From Acanthaster planci (Eukaryota; Echinodermata; Asteroidea; Valvatida; Acanthasteridae), in contig NW_019091416.1 of assembly GCF_001949145.1 (NCBI RefSeq), positions 1,884,782-1,948,781 of the forward strand: DNA of 64,000 nucleotides, read 5' to 3'. Shown one piece after another: positions 10,777-22,396 of this stretch (position 1 is its first letter; each line of letters begins with the position of its first letter). The translations under genes and the position numbers were made by a program. The notes beneath the pieces were generated by a model that had not been told where the DNA came from, ran no database searches, and worked only from the letters and a program-made list of their open reading frames with translations.

Positions 10777-13695
10777 TATTCCCCAAGGCCTCAGTGTCAA
10801 TGACTGAGTCCTTTCAGTTGGGCATTAGTTTCTCTTTCCGCAATCTGCACGTCACAAGCTGCACGTGTTTTTACCTTTTTGAGTGCACGGTAAGACAGAA
10901 GTTGTTTGAGGCCTATTGCAGTCTACAATTCCTTTCCTGTATACAAATTCCTTTTGTATTCGAATGGGTGTTTTCACGATATCGCCCCGTCGCACCAGAG
11001 AGGAAGGCCAAATTAATTATCGCTTTCTGGCTGACATGCCGATGGTCAGAGCGCAGCGAACGCTTGCTACGCACGATCTGTTTCACAACTACGAAACCCT
11101 TTGTACCGTATGATCGCCGCCTCAATTTGTCGATAGTCATTTGCATCCTTGAAACTTTGTGTACTGAGGTATGGGAAATGGAATATTCATGCCTCTTGTT
11201 GGTGCTTGTATGATCACGAGACAACATCAGATTTAATGCTTGCGCAGTTGCTTACATTACGCTGTGTGCCCTAAATCTTTATGTACAGTCATTGCCCTCA
11301 ATGCGCTCTTTCTTCTGGGGTTATTTTAAGAATAAATAGCCAGGTTGTTTACAAGATGTTGTGTTTTGTTTGAATCATTTTTATTATGGCGTTTGTACAT
11401 AAACGTAATTTATTAGATTTACGAGTCTTTTAACACTGACGTATTGGACGGAGGAGAATAAAATTACAAACTTTGCATAGATAATGGAACAGTTTATCAA
11501 AATTTAAAAGTTTATTTACGATTGCAAAAGTAGGTCTAGTATCAGGGATTTTTCTCTCTTTATTTCCTGGTCACAGCGATAATTTGTATGTAATTGCAAG
11601 CAGAAAACTACAAGTATTGCTGGGATATTACTGGCCCCGCTTGTCCGGCTAAGATGCAGGCAGTGATCAGGCACTTTTGGAATGTTTTCTATTATTTGTC
11701 TAACTCTGCGGCGACGATCACTGAACACTTTGAAGTGCCGGAGTTGCAACTCCTTCTGTGTCCTTCCTCTATGGTAGCACATACATATGAGTTTTGTGTT
11801 TGTCAAATATCAACGTGTCTCGATGCCTATTAAGACTTTAGGTTGAACTCCCTCGGAAGTCAGTCCTTATATAAACGCTGGAGCTGTCAAATGTTCCCTG
11901 AAACACTGTGCGCACTTTTTTTAACCACATCTTGGCAACAGTCTGACAGGGTAATTATTCTGTGCTGAAACGATCACCATAAGCGAGTATGTAAACAAGC
12001 AGCCGTCAGTTTCTAATTTCCCACTAGACACAGAGGAAACCTTCGATGACTCTGTGGAATTCCACAGTAGTGGTTATAAATATTATTTTACTCACAACTA
12101 TACGGAAATGATTTTACCTTTCATTTACATTATTGAATAAAGTATTGTCTATTTCGTGTTCTTACTGCAATTATTATTTAAGGCAGTCACTGTGGGCACC
12201 TTTGGTTGGATTTTCTCCTCTACAAATATAGTTAATATAGAATAAATGAAGTTAAAAAACTGAATAGTTATCCTTGTGTGTATTTTTTCGTAATAACGAA
12301 AATTGAATTCATGTCTTTGAATAGGAATTAAGCCCTAGTGTCTTACACCAAGTTATAAATGCATTCTATAGTTTGCATAATATATCATAATAACGACAGC
12401 TACATAATAAAATCGCGACGGGACGGTAACATTCTTGTCACTGTATCCACTTGCGAAGAAAGGAGACTGGAAGTCTCTTTTACTCATTACCCCATGAATT
12501 TATTCGCAGACCGCTGATGGCCGTGAAAAAGTGGAGAAAAATTAAATCATACATTATTAAAGTATAAATTAAATCCACAATCAGACAATTCCAGAAATTC
12601 AGAAAAACTGAACCAATCACGATCGAAGTCTCCCGGCAGCGTTATCAGTCACCGAGTTTTGATGGGTACAGTGGTTGGTTAACTTAACTACATATAGGAA
12701 CTCCTAATATCATATAAACTTAGAATCGTTCCTTGAGTGAGAAGTCCGCAGTGCACACGGTGATGGGGCGAACGGATATATGCTGTGTTTCCCGTGGCTT
12801 ACAGAGTCTTATCGGGGTGCTGGACGGATAACGAATGGCAAATTTATTTACATCAGTGTTCCATAACTCCTTATTAAAACCCTAAATTAATATTTTTATA
12901 ATCACTACAAAGGTCTGAAGCAAACATCGCTGGCAATCAGAATTATGGTAAGCGAAAGTATGGAATAAGGGCGTTGCCCCTGCGGAATATGCCAGATTAT
13001 TTTGGCGTCAACTGGATCGCCTTTGCAGCTAGAAACTCTCGTATACAACGTAGGCCACAGAGTTAAATTGGAGGTGAAATTAACCCTCGGAAATATAGCT
13101 GCTGTTATGAAACAAAATGTACTTACAAGAGGAGGCTACAGAAATGGGACGTAGACGAAATGCGTCGAGAACGTGGACACAACTAAATCCAAAATGCTCC
13201 AAGCCCGACTACATGGCAAACAGGCAACCAAAGGCATTACGTAATTTCGTGCTGAAAATACCAACAGGTGTGATCAAGGGAAGACTGACTGGATTTTATG
13301 GGGACTATCATGTAAATGGTGACTCCAAATAGGGGAAATATTCACTCAAGGAAAATATTACGCAACGGAGTGAAAGACATAACGGTGACGATAACAATTC
13401 TTGTCAGGATTGTTAGAATAAATTTTGACATGAAATTTATGCCACGGCAATACGAAGTGTACTTCCGTATTGCTTTTACCCAAATACCAAAAGGGAACCC
13501 GTGAAGGTTGTCGGACTAAAGAATTTCTGCCTAATTTCACTTTAGCCATATTAAAATGGTTTATGTAATCTATGAAAACAAAATGTATACGAATACTTCA
13601 TTTAACATAACATAACTGCATATGCTTTTATGATTGTACGCAGAATCTGGTGTGCATAATGCAATGTGAAGGCCCAAAAAGTAATGTTTAACTCT
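10777..13695. other. Intergenic, AT-rich
   Basis: No supported gene. The frame of 147 codons at 10770-11213 starts inside the preceding repeat end and has no recognisable domain. The region 12.0-12.9 kb is very AT-rich with few CpG and no long frames. Confidence 0.45.
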
Positions 13696-13990
13696 TAAGT
13701 TTAATTAATGATAATAATAAAAATATTTTCATATAGCGCTTTTGACTAAGATGAAAGAGCTTAACATTTTGACCCCTCCCCGGTCATTGAGCAAATTAAA
13801 CATTCCGAATACCATCTCAGCCAGCTCCGTGGGGGGTATTCAGCTCAATGCTGCCATTTCGGCGCAAGACAGCTAAATCCAATCACAATATCTGCTCTCA
13901 CAGGTACCCATTGACTCCTGGGAAAGGAGAAGCAATGAGCGAAAAATTAGTGCCTTTCCCATGGGCACAAATCCCTGGGAGACAGGGGGT
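13696..13990. repeat. Dispersed repeat (ATA-rich / tatagcgcttttg type)
   Basis: This starts with an imperfect ATA-rich tract followed by tatagcgcttttg (about 13732-13745), and later has caggtacccattgactcctg (about 13900-13919) then cccatgggcacaa (about 13959-13971). I recognise this order of blocks from widespread interspersed repeats of sea urchins, amphioxus and other animals; that is recollection, not a database hit. No coding potential. Confidence 0.4.
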
Positions 13991-14358
13991 ATATATCCTC
14001 CACTGTTGAGGTGGGAAGGATGGGAAATTGAGATACGCCCCCACACACTTTTTTGAGGTAAGCAAAAAGTTAAAGCGGATTGTGAAGAATTTTTTGGACT
14101 TCCATCTACTCAAATGTATTCATTATCACTCAAAAAATGGAAACCAATTTTAAAAAGCCATATGCCATTCTGAATACATCAACGTCATGAACATCGACTT
14201 CTATTATAGAGTCATATGGTACCATCCCCCCGCTTTTCAAATTTCCTGGCGGGGTAAGTCATCCCCCACCCTTCCCCATCCTCTATCCCCCATCTGCCCA
14301 ATTTCCGGCACATATTTACGTCACTGGCCTTGCCCACACACACCCTAATCCTGAGCTG
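13991..14358. other. Short intergenic stretch
   Basis: Pyrimidine-rich patches (ccacccttccccatcc near 14266) and no frame worth reporting. Nothing else is visible. Confidence 0.4.
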
Positions 14359-14527
14359 CACTCGAAAAACTCTCCAGTCAGATTGACCCAGAGTAGGGTC
14401 CCATTCGGCGTGACCCTTTTCCGGGCCAAATTATGACCCAGAAAGGGGGTCATTTTTGGACCCAGAAAAAGGGTCACGCAGAACAGGACCCAATTCCGGT
14501 TCAATCTGACCCGGGAGTTTTAGAGTG
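14359..14527. mobile_element. Short palindromic MITE (CACTC...GAGTG), 169 bp
   Basis: The left end, cactcgaaaaactctccag then tcagattgaccc, and the right end, ggttcaatctgacccgggag then ttttagagtg, are inverted repeats over about 40 bp. The centre is itself rich in gggtc/gaccc repeats, so almost the whole element can fold back. No target duplication could be fixed. Confidence 0.6.
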
Positions 14528-15068
14528 TAGATTCAACCCATAATCTGCAGAATTACACGCAAACAACGAACTCAGTTGCCTAGACGACTAGGCCTCAGCA
14601 CTCCACTGTACTTTTCATCGCAAGTCCTATTTGGACCTATACTGAAAATTACCTTTGCATGTGCTAGTAGTCCCACGTTTAAATTGTGTACGGCCAAGGC
14701 GCATGTGCCTTCTTCCCATCGCGTTCAATACGTATGTAATGTTTCATATCAGTATATGAAGCTTTTTGACGGAAGGAAAATGAAACACTCTAAGAAATTC
14801 GCCTTTCTTTCATTTGTCTTTTTTTTGGGGGGGGGGTACGGCCCAGTTTGCTTCCCCCTTATCCGCCCTCGTACATTCCCGTTGTTTAACATCAGATATT
14901 GCGTGGTCACTCTGGCATCAACTGGCTTTGCCTGTTTTGTTCCGCATTATGAATCGAACAACAGCTCCGAGGAAACAACAAGATATTGAAAAGGTTACAA
15001 AGATTTCATGAGCAGGCCTCCGCCTGTAACCCCGTGACTAGTTCGAAGGCGCCAGCGTGGTGCAGATA

Positions 15069-15076
15069 TGACGTCA
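15069..15076. promoter_or_regulatory. CRE-type palindrome TGACGTCA
   Basis: A perfect TGACGTCA lies 229 bp before the receptor ATG, within atatgacgtcacgat. This is the CREB/ATF consensus. Caution: the same octamer or TGACGTCAC occurs elsewhere in this window, often inside MITE ends (for example 47713-47720 and near 25733), so it may be repeat-derived rather than a functional promoter site. Confidence 0.25.
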
Positions 15077-15127
15077 CGATTTTAATGTCATCAGCGTAGC
15101 GAATCAGGACTTGTGTGTTCTGTGCAT

Positions 15128-15133
15128 CACGTG
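15128..15133. promoter_or_regulatory. E-box CACGTG
   Basis: A perfect CACGTG palindrome about 172 bp upstream of the receptor ATG. Such hexamers are frequent by chance; it is listed only because it lies close to the CRE and to the gene start. Confidence 0.2.
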
Positions 15134-15304
15134 CGGTGATGCCCACTTAATAATCACTGGTCATGTAATTGCAAATATAATATCGGGTGACCATTTCAGG
15201 TGATCTCAGAAACCAAGGGGCGCTCCCGGGGGGCTGTGCTCATGCTCATCAGAAGCTACAAGTGTTCAACGCTGTGAGACACCCGACATTGATATTGCCC
15301 AACG

Positions 15305-15837
15305 ATGGTGCCGCAGGGCGCGGCAGAGGTGGTGGGACTGGTGACGGTGTCCATGGCACAAGCACCAACCGTGAACGACTCGCTCAACTACAGTTTGCCA
15401 GCAGAAGACGACGACTATAGCAGCTCCAACTACTACTACTCATCTGCGTACTACATCTACAACAGCATCTTGTTGCAGCAAAGGATGGATTCCTGGGCTC
15501 CAATCGTGCTGTTCTCTGCCGTCTTTCTCATCGGTGTTCCCGCCAACGCCCTCGTCATCTTCGTCTTGGCGCGGAACAGGACCAGCACGTCCAACATCAA
15601 CATGTACCTGCTGAACCTGGCGGTGGTGGACTTCGCCTTTTTGCTGTTCATTGTACCCATCAAGTTGAACACTTACATCGTTTCGTCCCGGCACATGTGG
15701 AACTTGGGCACAGCCATGTGCAAGCTGAGCATCTATGTGGTGTACGTGAATATGACGGTCAGCATCCTGACTCTAGTCGCCCTGGCCATCAACCGGTACA
15801 ACGCCGTCATGCGTCCCGTCAGCTGCCGAAGCAACAG
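15305..15837 (+). CDS. Rhodopsin-class GPCR, exon 1 (N-terminus to TM3)
   Basis: This encodes residues 1-177 and two bases of codon 178 of a class A G protein-coupled receptor, a plasma-membrane peptide-type receptor by general look. An in-frame stop lies 15 bp upstream of this ATG, so it is the first usable start; a second ATG (residue 17) could also serve. The extracellular N-terminus has two N-glycosylation sequons (N24, N28) and an acidic, tyrosine-rich stretch (residues 35-52) suited to tyrosine sulfation. TM1 is about 65-88 with N1.50 at 81, TM2 about 97-120 with D2.50 at 109, and TM3 about 136-160 with the disulfide cysteine C139. The E/DRY motif reads NRY (163-165), an unusual loss of the acidic residue. 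The donor is AACAG/GTGGGT, phase 2. The frame stays open to a stop at 15977-15979, but that part is intron. Confidence 0.92.
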
Positions 15838-16004
15838 GTGGGTGTACGGCTCGTGTATTCATTGTGTTTGTGGTGAAAGTCCAGGGAAAGCAGAAGGGGT
15901 GGACATTGGCTACATCCTTTTGAAAAAAAAACTTATTTTGTCCTCCCTTATTTGGTACCTACTTTCGTATACAGACTAATGTTGTTGATTGAAACACTCA
16001 CGCA

Positions 16005-16525
16005 AAACCAACCCAATTTATGAACCGAATCGGGCCTGAAACCGATCTTAGCTCCCCGAGATCCGACTCGATCTGACAAAAATTAACGAAAATACCAATC
16101 TGAACTGACACAGCTCCAAACCCACTTAAAAAGACCATGTGGCACAGGCAAATTGCCATATAATTTATCCACCTGTTATGCTTGAACCTATCTGTGTTGA
16201 ATGAATTCGTGATTTGCTGCAATGTATCTCCTTTGCTGTCCCAATTAGAGTATAGAAATTGACACCGTAGGAAAAAACAACGTGTCTTAGTCATTACCGG
16301 GACTAGGTGACTATGCAGTATACACAGTGATAATTCACCATGCAAATGACCGAACTGGGTTTTTTCTCAGTTTATTTGGTATTTTTACCAAGATGTTTTA
16401 ACCGACCCAACCCCAAAATCACAATCGACCTGACCCGGCCAGACTGAAGTGCTGGGGAAAGCGACCCGATCCAAAGTCGGTTTCGGGTCGGCTTCGGTTT
16501 CGAGTGGGGTTTGCACAACACTGAC
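16005..16525. repeat. Diverged inverted-repeat element in intron 1
   Basis: The block at about 16005-16085 (gaaccgaatcgggcctgaaa, then ccgactcgatctgac) resembles the reverse complement of 16440-16525, which on that strand contains gaaaccgaagccgacccg. Spacing is about 350 bp. The arms are far from identical, so this is either an old foldback element or two copies of a short GAAACCGA-rich repeat in opposite orientation. Confidence 0.35.
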
Positions 16526-17307
16526 GCAGACGTCGACTCTGCACCTCTAAAAGCACGGGATATATTTGCTTCCCTCGTTCAAAAACGTTCCACCGCTGTT
16601 TCAGAGTTCTTTGATATCTAATCAAGTCTAATCAGGTTAGGTTTGTATTCACGATAAGTAAGCGTGCACGAACCTGATGTTGTCTGATCCATGGAACATT
16701 TAATTTTTTTTTCAGAAAGTGACAGTAACGTTTATGATTCAATCATTGGGGATTTGAGTGTCAGACTGACAATCTGTTTCTTTGATTAATTTTGTTTAAA
16801 AACTTGGAGTCATTTGAAAGTTCTTATTATTGTCCTACACTGGCCTTAATGAGACACTTGGCCTAACGAAGTTTTGCATACCGAGGAGCCAATCAGCCTA
16901 CCGAGGCAAAACGTCTTCTAAAAAGACTTTTCACTTAAATTCTGCAGCCTCTCTGCATTATCATTTCGAAAGTTAGGTAAAACACGATTCCCTGTAATTT
17001 CGAGTATCAGATATTCTACCATCTTTTTCACAACATATGCCTCATGTTTACGCGCTTAAATTGATACTATTTAGCGAAGTCGGTTGGAGCTACAAATGTC
17101 GATGTATACGTGACATGTTTAAGTCGTGCGCACGCGTTGAGTATTTTGATACCTGTTTTTGTGTGACTCAGCTGAACCCTAATGGCTTCATGGCTAAAGT
17201 ATACAGTTCGTCGATTTTTACCTCCGTACCAAAAGTGCGAGCGGCAGGTGCGAACGTGCTCCCACTCCTGGTTCAAAGTCACTGCAGTTTCCTGCAGCTC
17301 GACGCCA

Positions 17308-17462
17308 ATGAGCCTCGAACTGGACCAAGCCGGGGCGCAATTTTCTTAGCAACGAAGGCTCCTTTGGTCGGAACTGACCTTCACTGGTTCATGAACGGCA
17401 GTGAAATGCACACGAAACGATCGCATTGCTACCAACAAAATGAACACTCCGTACCAATATAC
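17308..17462. repeat. Dispersed repeat, uninterrupted copy
   Basis: Colinear with the two halves of the repeat at 2493-2573 and 3004-3076, but lacking the 430-bp palindrome-array element found there. The junction here reads ggttcatgaacggcagtg. It defines the empty site and therefore the ends of that element. Confidence 0.65.
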
Positions 17463-20400
17463 ATTCCATCGCTAAAAGCTCGATTATCAGCACTCTTTTG
17501 AGTTTTTTCGCCGTAAAGCTTGACTGCCACAGTCTGTGTACATTTTTGGACGCCGACGCAAACGAGTTCAGCCCTTATTAGTGACGTCGCGCATAAATTA
17601 GAGACAAGGTGGTTGTTTTGAATAATTTGTTCCAAGAAACGCCCAGATGATATAATATCGTTATGAGAAAATTTATGCTGTCCGAACCATGGATTTAATG
17701 GGGTCACAAAATTGCTGCCTGGGTTCTGAAAAACAACCCCAGCAGAGTCTGAAGCCGTCTCAGGCTTCTGTCTAGCAATTCCACAAAACGGATACTTTTT
17801 CCCAAATGAGTTTATCCAGGATCCGTTTTAATGTAACTTACAATGTCAACATGAAATTTGATTCGGTCTAGAGTCTCCCGATGTTAAGCGTCAATAACAC
17901 GAACTCTGAGCGGCGATGAACGCTCCAAAAGACGGCAAAAGCACGTTCCACGAAAGACAGCCGGCGAGGCCTGCAGTGGCTGACGTCTTGCCGTTTTGTC
18001 GACACTTTGCTTTCAAAACAAAGTTTGTTTCCATCTTCAAGTGTAAATGCTTTTATTCGCATATACGTGCATCCATGTAGGTTTTTGTTCCAGGAGCAAA
18101 CCCACACTTAAACTGTGTTTTGGACGTTCCCCTTAGAAATTATTAAGTCATTACTTTGTGCATGCTTAAATAGAACATTTTGATTGTACCATTACAAAGA
18201 AAACTTTTTAAACAAATAATTGACACTTCCAAAATAATTTTAAAAAGAGTAGAGTAAAAACGGAAAATACATTTAAGGGATAAAAGCCCATACTGTTTTT
18301 AGTGGGAATTACGCAGGGCACTGCAACAATGCAATAATAAAACTAACTGCGGGGTTATTATTATGTTGGGGCTACCATGCACTAAACCAAGAGGAATAAA
18401 ATGCACGAGCAAAACAAACAATAATACATGTAGGCGTTCCAATATCTAATGAGAGGAAGATAGGATTTTAAGCATGATGGAAGTGTATAGACTGGTTTGG
18501 TTCACGGTGACACTATGCAGGGCAAATCATCTTGAAGAAGGCTCCAAAGCGAGCCGATACTTTGGGACTCGACAGTGTGACCATACTCTGTTTTTATGAA
18601 GTCGATTATCGGATACATTACACGTAGGGCCACAGACACGGGCAAATCCAGGTGTGGGTGCGTGAGAAGAGAACGGGAGCCATACCCCCACGTACACACA
18701 GAAAGGCGAGGGGGGTTAAGTTTTTGAAAAAAATTGCAATTTTTTTTGGGGGGGGACACGCTTTCATTTCCTATTTTAAACCCTCCAAAATATGCCACCT
18801 TCCCACAAAATTTGATTCTGAATTCGTCCTTGGCGCCTAACATTTTTTGGTTTAAGCTGACCAGCTGAAAAGGTGTCCAAAATTCCACTCCAATCTGCTG
18901 TCCCTTTTTTTAATTGCCTCCCAAAAAGGAATCACCACGTTTCCAAATTGCCGCCTGTAATCAGTCAGAGGCGCTCTTTTGAAAATTCAGAGCAACTAGG
19001 CGCACTCACTCTGGAAAGCACACTACTTGGGTCACATAACATAAACATCTCCGTGACGTAACACAAAACTGCACTCCATTAAAAGAACCTTTAGGTCTAA
19101 AAAATGCTATTAACAATCCAATTTCCCCGACTTACAAAAACAGAAGGTACGCTTGGGCACTTTAAAGAGTTACGGAGAGCCAAAGTGGTGTTGTGGTAAC
19201 ACGAAGTACATTTTATCTTTAAGTGACTTAAGACAATAGTAACAATACTCGGCGTTTCAGCGATGTCCAAATCAAAGCACGCCAGATCTGAGAAGTTGGC
19301 TGTTTGTTTTCAGTCAAGGCGCAAACGTAGGAGTCAAATCTGAAGTCTTCAGGTGGCTCCGGTAGGTGTCAAGAGCCTCCCCCAGCCCCTTAGCGAGTGG
19401 GCATTTCCCTCGCAGGGACGACGCTGTATTACCCAGCCCCATGCCATGACAGCCGATAGCAATAAGCCAACAGCAGTTACAGCAGGCATGAAGTGAGCAG
19501 CCCATCTAAAAGACGCGCTATCGGGCTCTTCGAATTGCCACAACCAATGATAAACATTCCGTCTTGAGTTTTTTTAACAGACCGCGCCGGAATGTGACAC
19601 TAATCTTAAAAGGCTTTGTTCACGGGGAAGCCATTAGCCATATTTTATAAATCATGTTCACTGAATCTGTTTTATTCAACGAGGGTGATGCCACATTACT
19701 GGGGTTCCAGGCCTCAGTTTCATTTTTTTAAAAGGTGGCTTAAAACATTTAGTCACAAGTTTTTAACTATTCATTAGTGTAAATGGGCATTTTTTTGTAA
19801 TGAACTTGTAATTCACTTCTTTTTCCTCCGGTTCCTGAAATAGAAAGATGACCTCCTTTCAATCAATATGACCGGCTAGTGAATAAGGGTAACCATGAGC
19901 TCACCTCCCTTATCTGAGCCTTTCCCTCCAATGCTTACTCATGTTCTCCGGTATCTGTCTCTCCTAATGGGGCGAATTGCTCAATAGGAAAGGAAGCGTG
20001 TATTTATGGGCATTATCGAACAAACGTCTTCCTGTCGCCAGACGATTGGAATTGCCTGTAGAGAATACGTCCAGTTATAAGAAAGGCCATCACATATTTC
20101 GTCATTGCTTTTGATAACACTTGTGTTTATGGCCAGCAAAGTTTCTGTTTTCTTTTTCCCGGCTGTTTTAATAAACAGGAGCCGGGGGCCAGAACCGACC
20201 TTTGATATTTTCCCAATTATCGTCGCATAACATTTTTTTCAGCGCTGAACCTTCAGGTGTTTTATAGTCTGTCTTGCGGTCACTGTGACATCAATTATTT
20301 TGAGAAAATCGGTCACGCTGTTCTCGTTCAACGCTGATTCTACCAAAACAGGTCAGCCTGAAATATTTCCACTGACATGCCCAACGGAGCCGGCCAACAC

Positions 20401-20709
20401 GCGTGGCTGTGTGTGTGTAACTACTGCAAAGCGACTGGACAGGAGAACATGCGAGTGGCGCAGCCACGAGGCCTTTTCCAACTTGATTTGGAGGTTTTTG
20501 TGGTGAATTATCCATAAGCTTTCTAATATGCATTATTCATAAATTTCATGAATATAGTCGAAGCAGACGAGTCTCCGAAATAAACGTCATCAACTCCAAC
20601 GCTTACGCAATGCTTCCATCTGGTTTTTCATGGGGGCAATAAGCAGTGAGATGACAACTATGATGCTTGTTGGTGGGGGATGGTGCTGACGTTGGAGTAA
20701 CACTAGCAA

Positions 20710-20960
20710 GTAGCAATTCATCAAGGCCGAATGGTCAAGCCAAAAAGGCAGTGCTTGAAATACGGAGCTCTTACCAATATCCCGTGGGTAGAGACGGAAA
20801 CGTCACGCCCGCATACAGATGCTTCAATAGCGTAACACTGCAACGGTTTAAACTCAGCAAGGTGAAGTTTGCCAGCAGCATATTCTAAAGAACTGTCCAA
20901 ATACTGCTCAGACAACTGACCTGCACTCACGGCCGCCGACACACTTGACACGCTCGCCAT
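20710..20960 (-). pseudogene. RecQ-like helicase N-terminal fragment, frameshifted
   Basis: Minus strand from ATG at 20958-20960. The first frame reads to a typical RecQ-type Q-motif region (FKPLQCYAIEASVCGRDV), which in intact proteins is followed at once by the Walker A loop. Here the frame is lost, but the adjacent DNA (about 20767-20790) encodes LPTGY in a second frame and GKSSVFQALPFWLD in a third, so two small indels separate pieces of the expected Walker A segment. This matches the beginning of superfamily-2 RecQ-like helicases, which are often multicopy and transposon-associated in marine invertebrates (from memory). It is non-functional: the later helicase motifs are absent and the copy is bounded by the element arms. 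Host RecQ genes are a less likely source, given the inverted-arm context. Confidence 0.5.
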
Positions 20961-21029
20961 CTTTCGTATTCTTTCAATTTGCATAACAGGTCAATGTGTG
21001 CTGACCCCCTCGCTTATGATTGGTTGGGA

Positions 21030-21069
21030 TTTTTGCTACCCCAACGGGGTAGCAACGGGGTAGCAAAAA
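21030..21069. repeat. Hairpin with internal direct copy
   Basis: TTTTTGCTACCCC at 21030-21042 and GGGGTAGCAAAAA at 21057-21069 are perfect inverse copies. The 14-base centre again contains GGGGTAGCAA, so the right arm can pair in two registers. It lies just inside the right arm of the 20392-21201 element and may be a subterminal structure of it. Confidence 0.6.
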
Positions 21070-21672
21070 TCGAAAACATAAAGAAACACGTAAGAAATTC
21101 CTGACAAGTTGGAAAAGGCCTTGTGGCTACGCCACTCGATCGTGCATGTGGTCTCCGGTCCAACCGCTTTGCAGTTATACATAAACACAGCCGCAAAGGC
21201 CTTGACGAAAGGCTAGCGTAAGGCCGTCATTGGCAACAACAAAATAAGCGTTTCGTCAGATCAAATTGAACTAATTTATTTATGATGTGTGTTGCAGCAA
21301 TTGTTTGGCATGCACAAGAGTTTATCCACTACAAATACAGGGTGAGGGTTCCCCTCGTTTTTCTGTTTTAAAATTTTCTCCGAATGACGCAATCTACATT
21401 CAGAATTTGCATCTTGGCATGAAGAGAAAAAAAGCCCTTTTAAGCTTGTTATAGTTGAGCTCTGAAGACAAAAGAAACTGCGTTCGATTTGGATGCTTCC
21501 ATATTTATTTGAACAGATGAAATCAGAGAAAAATATGATTTACTGAGAGGTGCTCTTTTAACAGCTGACTGAACTATTTAGGTCCACATTAGGCGGGGTT
21601 GGAAGGAGTACAATGGAAATGGGTTGTTTTTTAACAAGCTTGTTCGTTTTATTTCCTGTCTAATTACTGCAG

Positions 21673-22396
21673 GAGCAAGGCACATGCCGTTGCCATTATC
21701 ATTGTGATATGGGTGGTGTCTCTGTCAAGTCAGAGCCCGGCTGTCGTGGTTGCAGATGTCGTTGTCATGCCTGTGTCGCACCGTGCGCCAATTACCCCCG
21801 TCTGTCTGGAGAATTGGCCCACATACGAGGCCGTGCGAGCCTTCAAAGGCGTCAACTTTGGCGCCTTCTACTGCGTGCCGCTGCTGGTGGTGTCCATCTG
21901 CTACCTGCGCATGGCCAGGGCGCTCCAGCGCAGTGCTCACTTCACGCGTGCCGAGAGCGGCGGGGAGTCGGCCCTGGCGTCCGGCCTCCAGCGTCAGCAG
22001 ACCTCTCGCCGGAAGGTGGCGCGCATGGTGCACATCCTGGTGCTGGCCTTCGCCTTGTGCATGCTGCCCTGGCATGTCCTCATGTTCATCACCAGCGAGC
22101 CGTCCATCGTCCTCGACTCTACCTTGATGCTCTACCTGGGCATCTTCACCCGGCTGGCTGTCTATCTCAACTCCTGCCTCAACCCGCTGCTCTACTCCTT
22201 TTTCAGCCAGAATTTCAGGGCCAACCTGAGGAAGTCCTGTGCGTGCCTGAGCAAGTTGACGCATCGCAAGAAGATCTTCACGCCCATCGAGGTGGACTTC
22301 AAGGAGGTTGCAGGCGGGCTGGACGACAGCGCTAGAACCTCTGCCACGTCTGGACACCAGCGGTCATTTACGTCTATCCTAACAAGGGCTTGTTAA
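21673..22396 (+). CDS. Rhodopsin-class GPCR, exon 2 (ICL2 to C-terminus)
   Basis: The acceptor tctaattactgcag/GAGCAAG joins exon 1 in phase 2 (codon 178 becomes Arg) and the frame runs to TAA at 22394-22396, giving 418 residues. TM4 is about 181-203 with W4.50 at 191; the ECL2 cysteine C222 pairs with C139. TM5 is about 238-258 with P5.50 at 247. ICL3 is short and basic (259-296). TM6 is about 297-318, reading FALCMLPWH: C6.47 and P6.50 are present, but the toggle tryptophan W6.48 is methionine (M308). TM7 carries NPLLY (348-352), followed by a helix 8 with palmitoylation-type cysteines 367 and 369. The tail is Ser/Thr-rich. The overall pattern resembles neuropeptide receptors of the beta/gamma rhodopsin groups; ligand unknown. 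Exon GC content is well above the flanks. No AATAAA is obvious in the next few hundred bases. Confidence 0.93.

Larger units (their letters stand above)
14528..15304. other. Upstream region of the receptor gene
   Basis: This holds no supported coding exon. A 137-codon frame at 14576-14989 runs through a T/G homopolymer and shows no domain. The proximal 250 bp before the receptor ATG contain a consensus CRE and an E-box (listed separately). No TATA box or initiator can be defended, and an upstream non-coding first exon is possible. Confidence 0.45.
20392..21201. mobile_element. Inverted-arm element carrying a helicase relic
   Basis: Arms of about 97 bp, 20392-20488 and 21105-21201, are inverted copies. 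Shared blocks include ggctgtgt, ctgcaaagcg, gagtggcg followed by agccac, and aaggccttttccaacttg. Between them the minus strand carries a decayed helicase-like sequence (20710-20960), and next to the right arm sits a compact hairpin at 21030-21069. The element is about 810 bp and cannot be autonomous. It lies in the sense intron of the receptor, about 470 bp before exon 2. Confidence 0.5.
15838..21672 (+). other. Intron 1 of the receptor gene (5.8 kb)
   Basis: A GT-AG intron, phase 2, from gtgggtgtac to attactgcag. It interrupts the gene just after TM3 and the NRY motif, at the start of ICL2, a common intron position in peptide receptors. It contains an AT-poor inverted-repeat region at 16005-16525, a dispersed repeat at 17308-17462 and an inverted-arm element with a helicase relic at 20392-21201. 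The stretch 17.5-20.4 kb holds no further recognisable gene, only chance frames and a T/G homopolymer near 18738-18757. Confidence 0.85.

Noticed and set aside
15838-15979. Extension of receptor exon 1 to the in-frame stop at 15977
   Set aside because: The consensus donor at 15838 joins exactly in phase to exon 2; the extension is not transmembrane-like and would truncate the receptor after TM3.
21709-22357. Frames of over 200 codons overlapping receptor exon 2 (second plus frame and antisense)
   Set aside because: They are shadows of GC-rich coding sequence. The receptor frame alone gives TM4-TM7 with class A motifs, and the others show low-complexity Arg/Gly/Gln-rich text.
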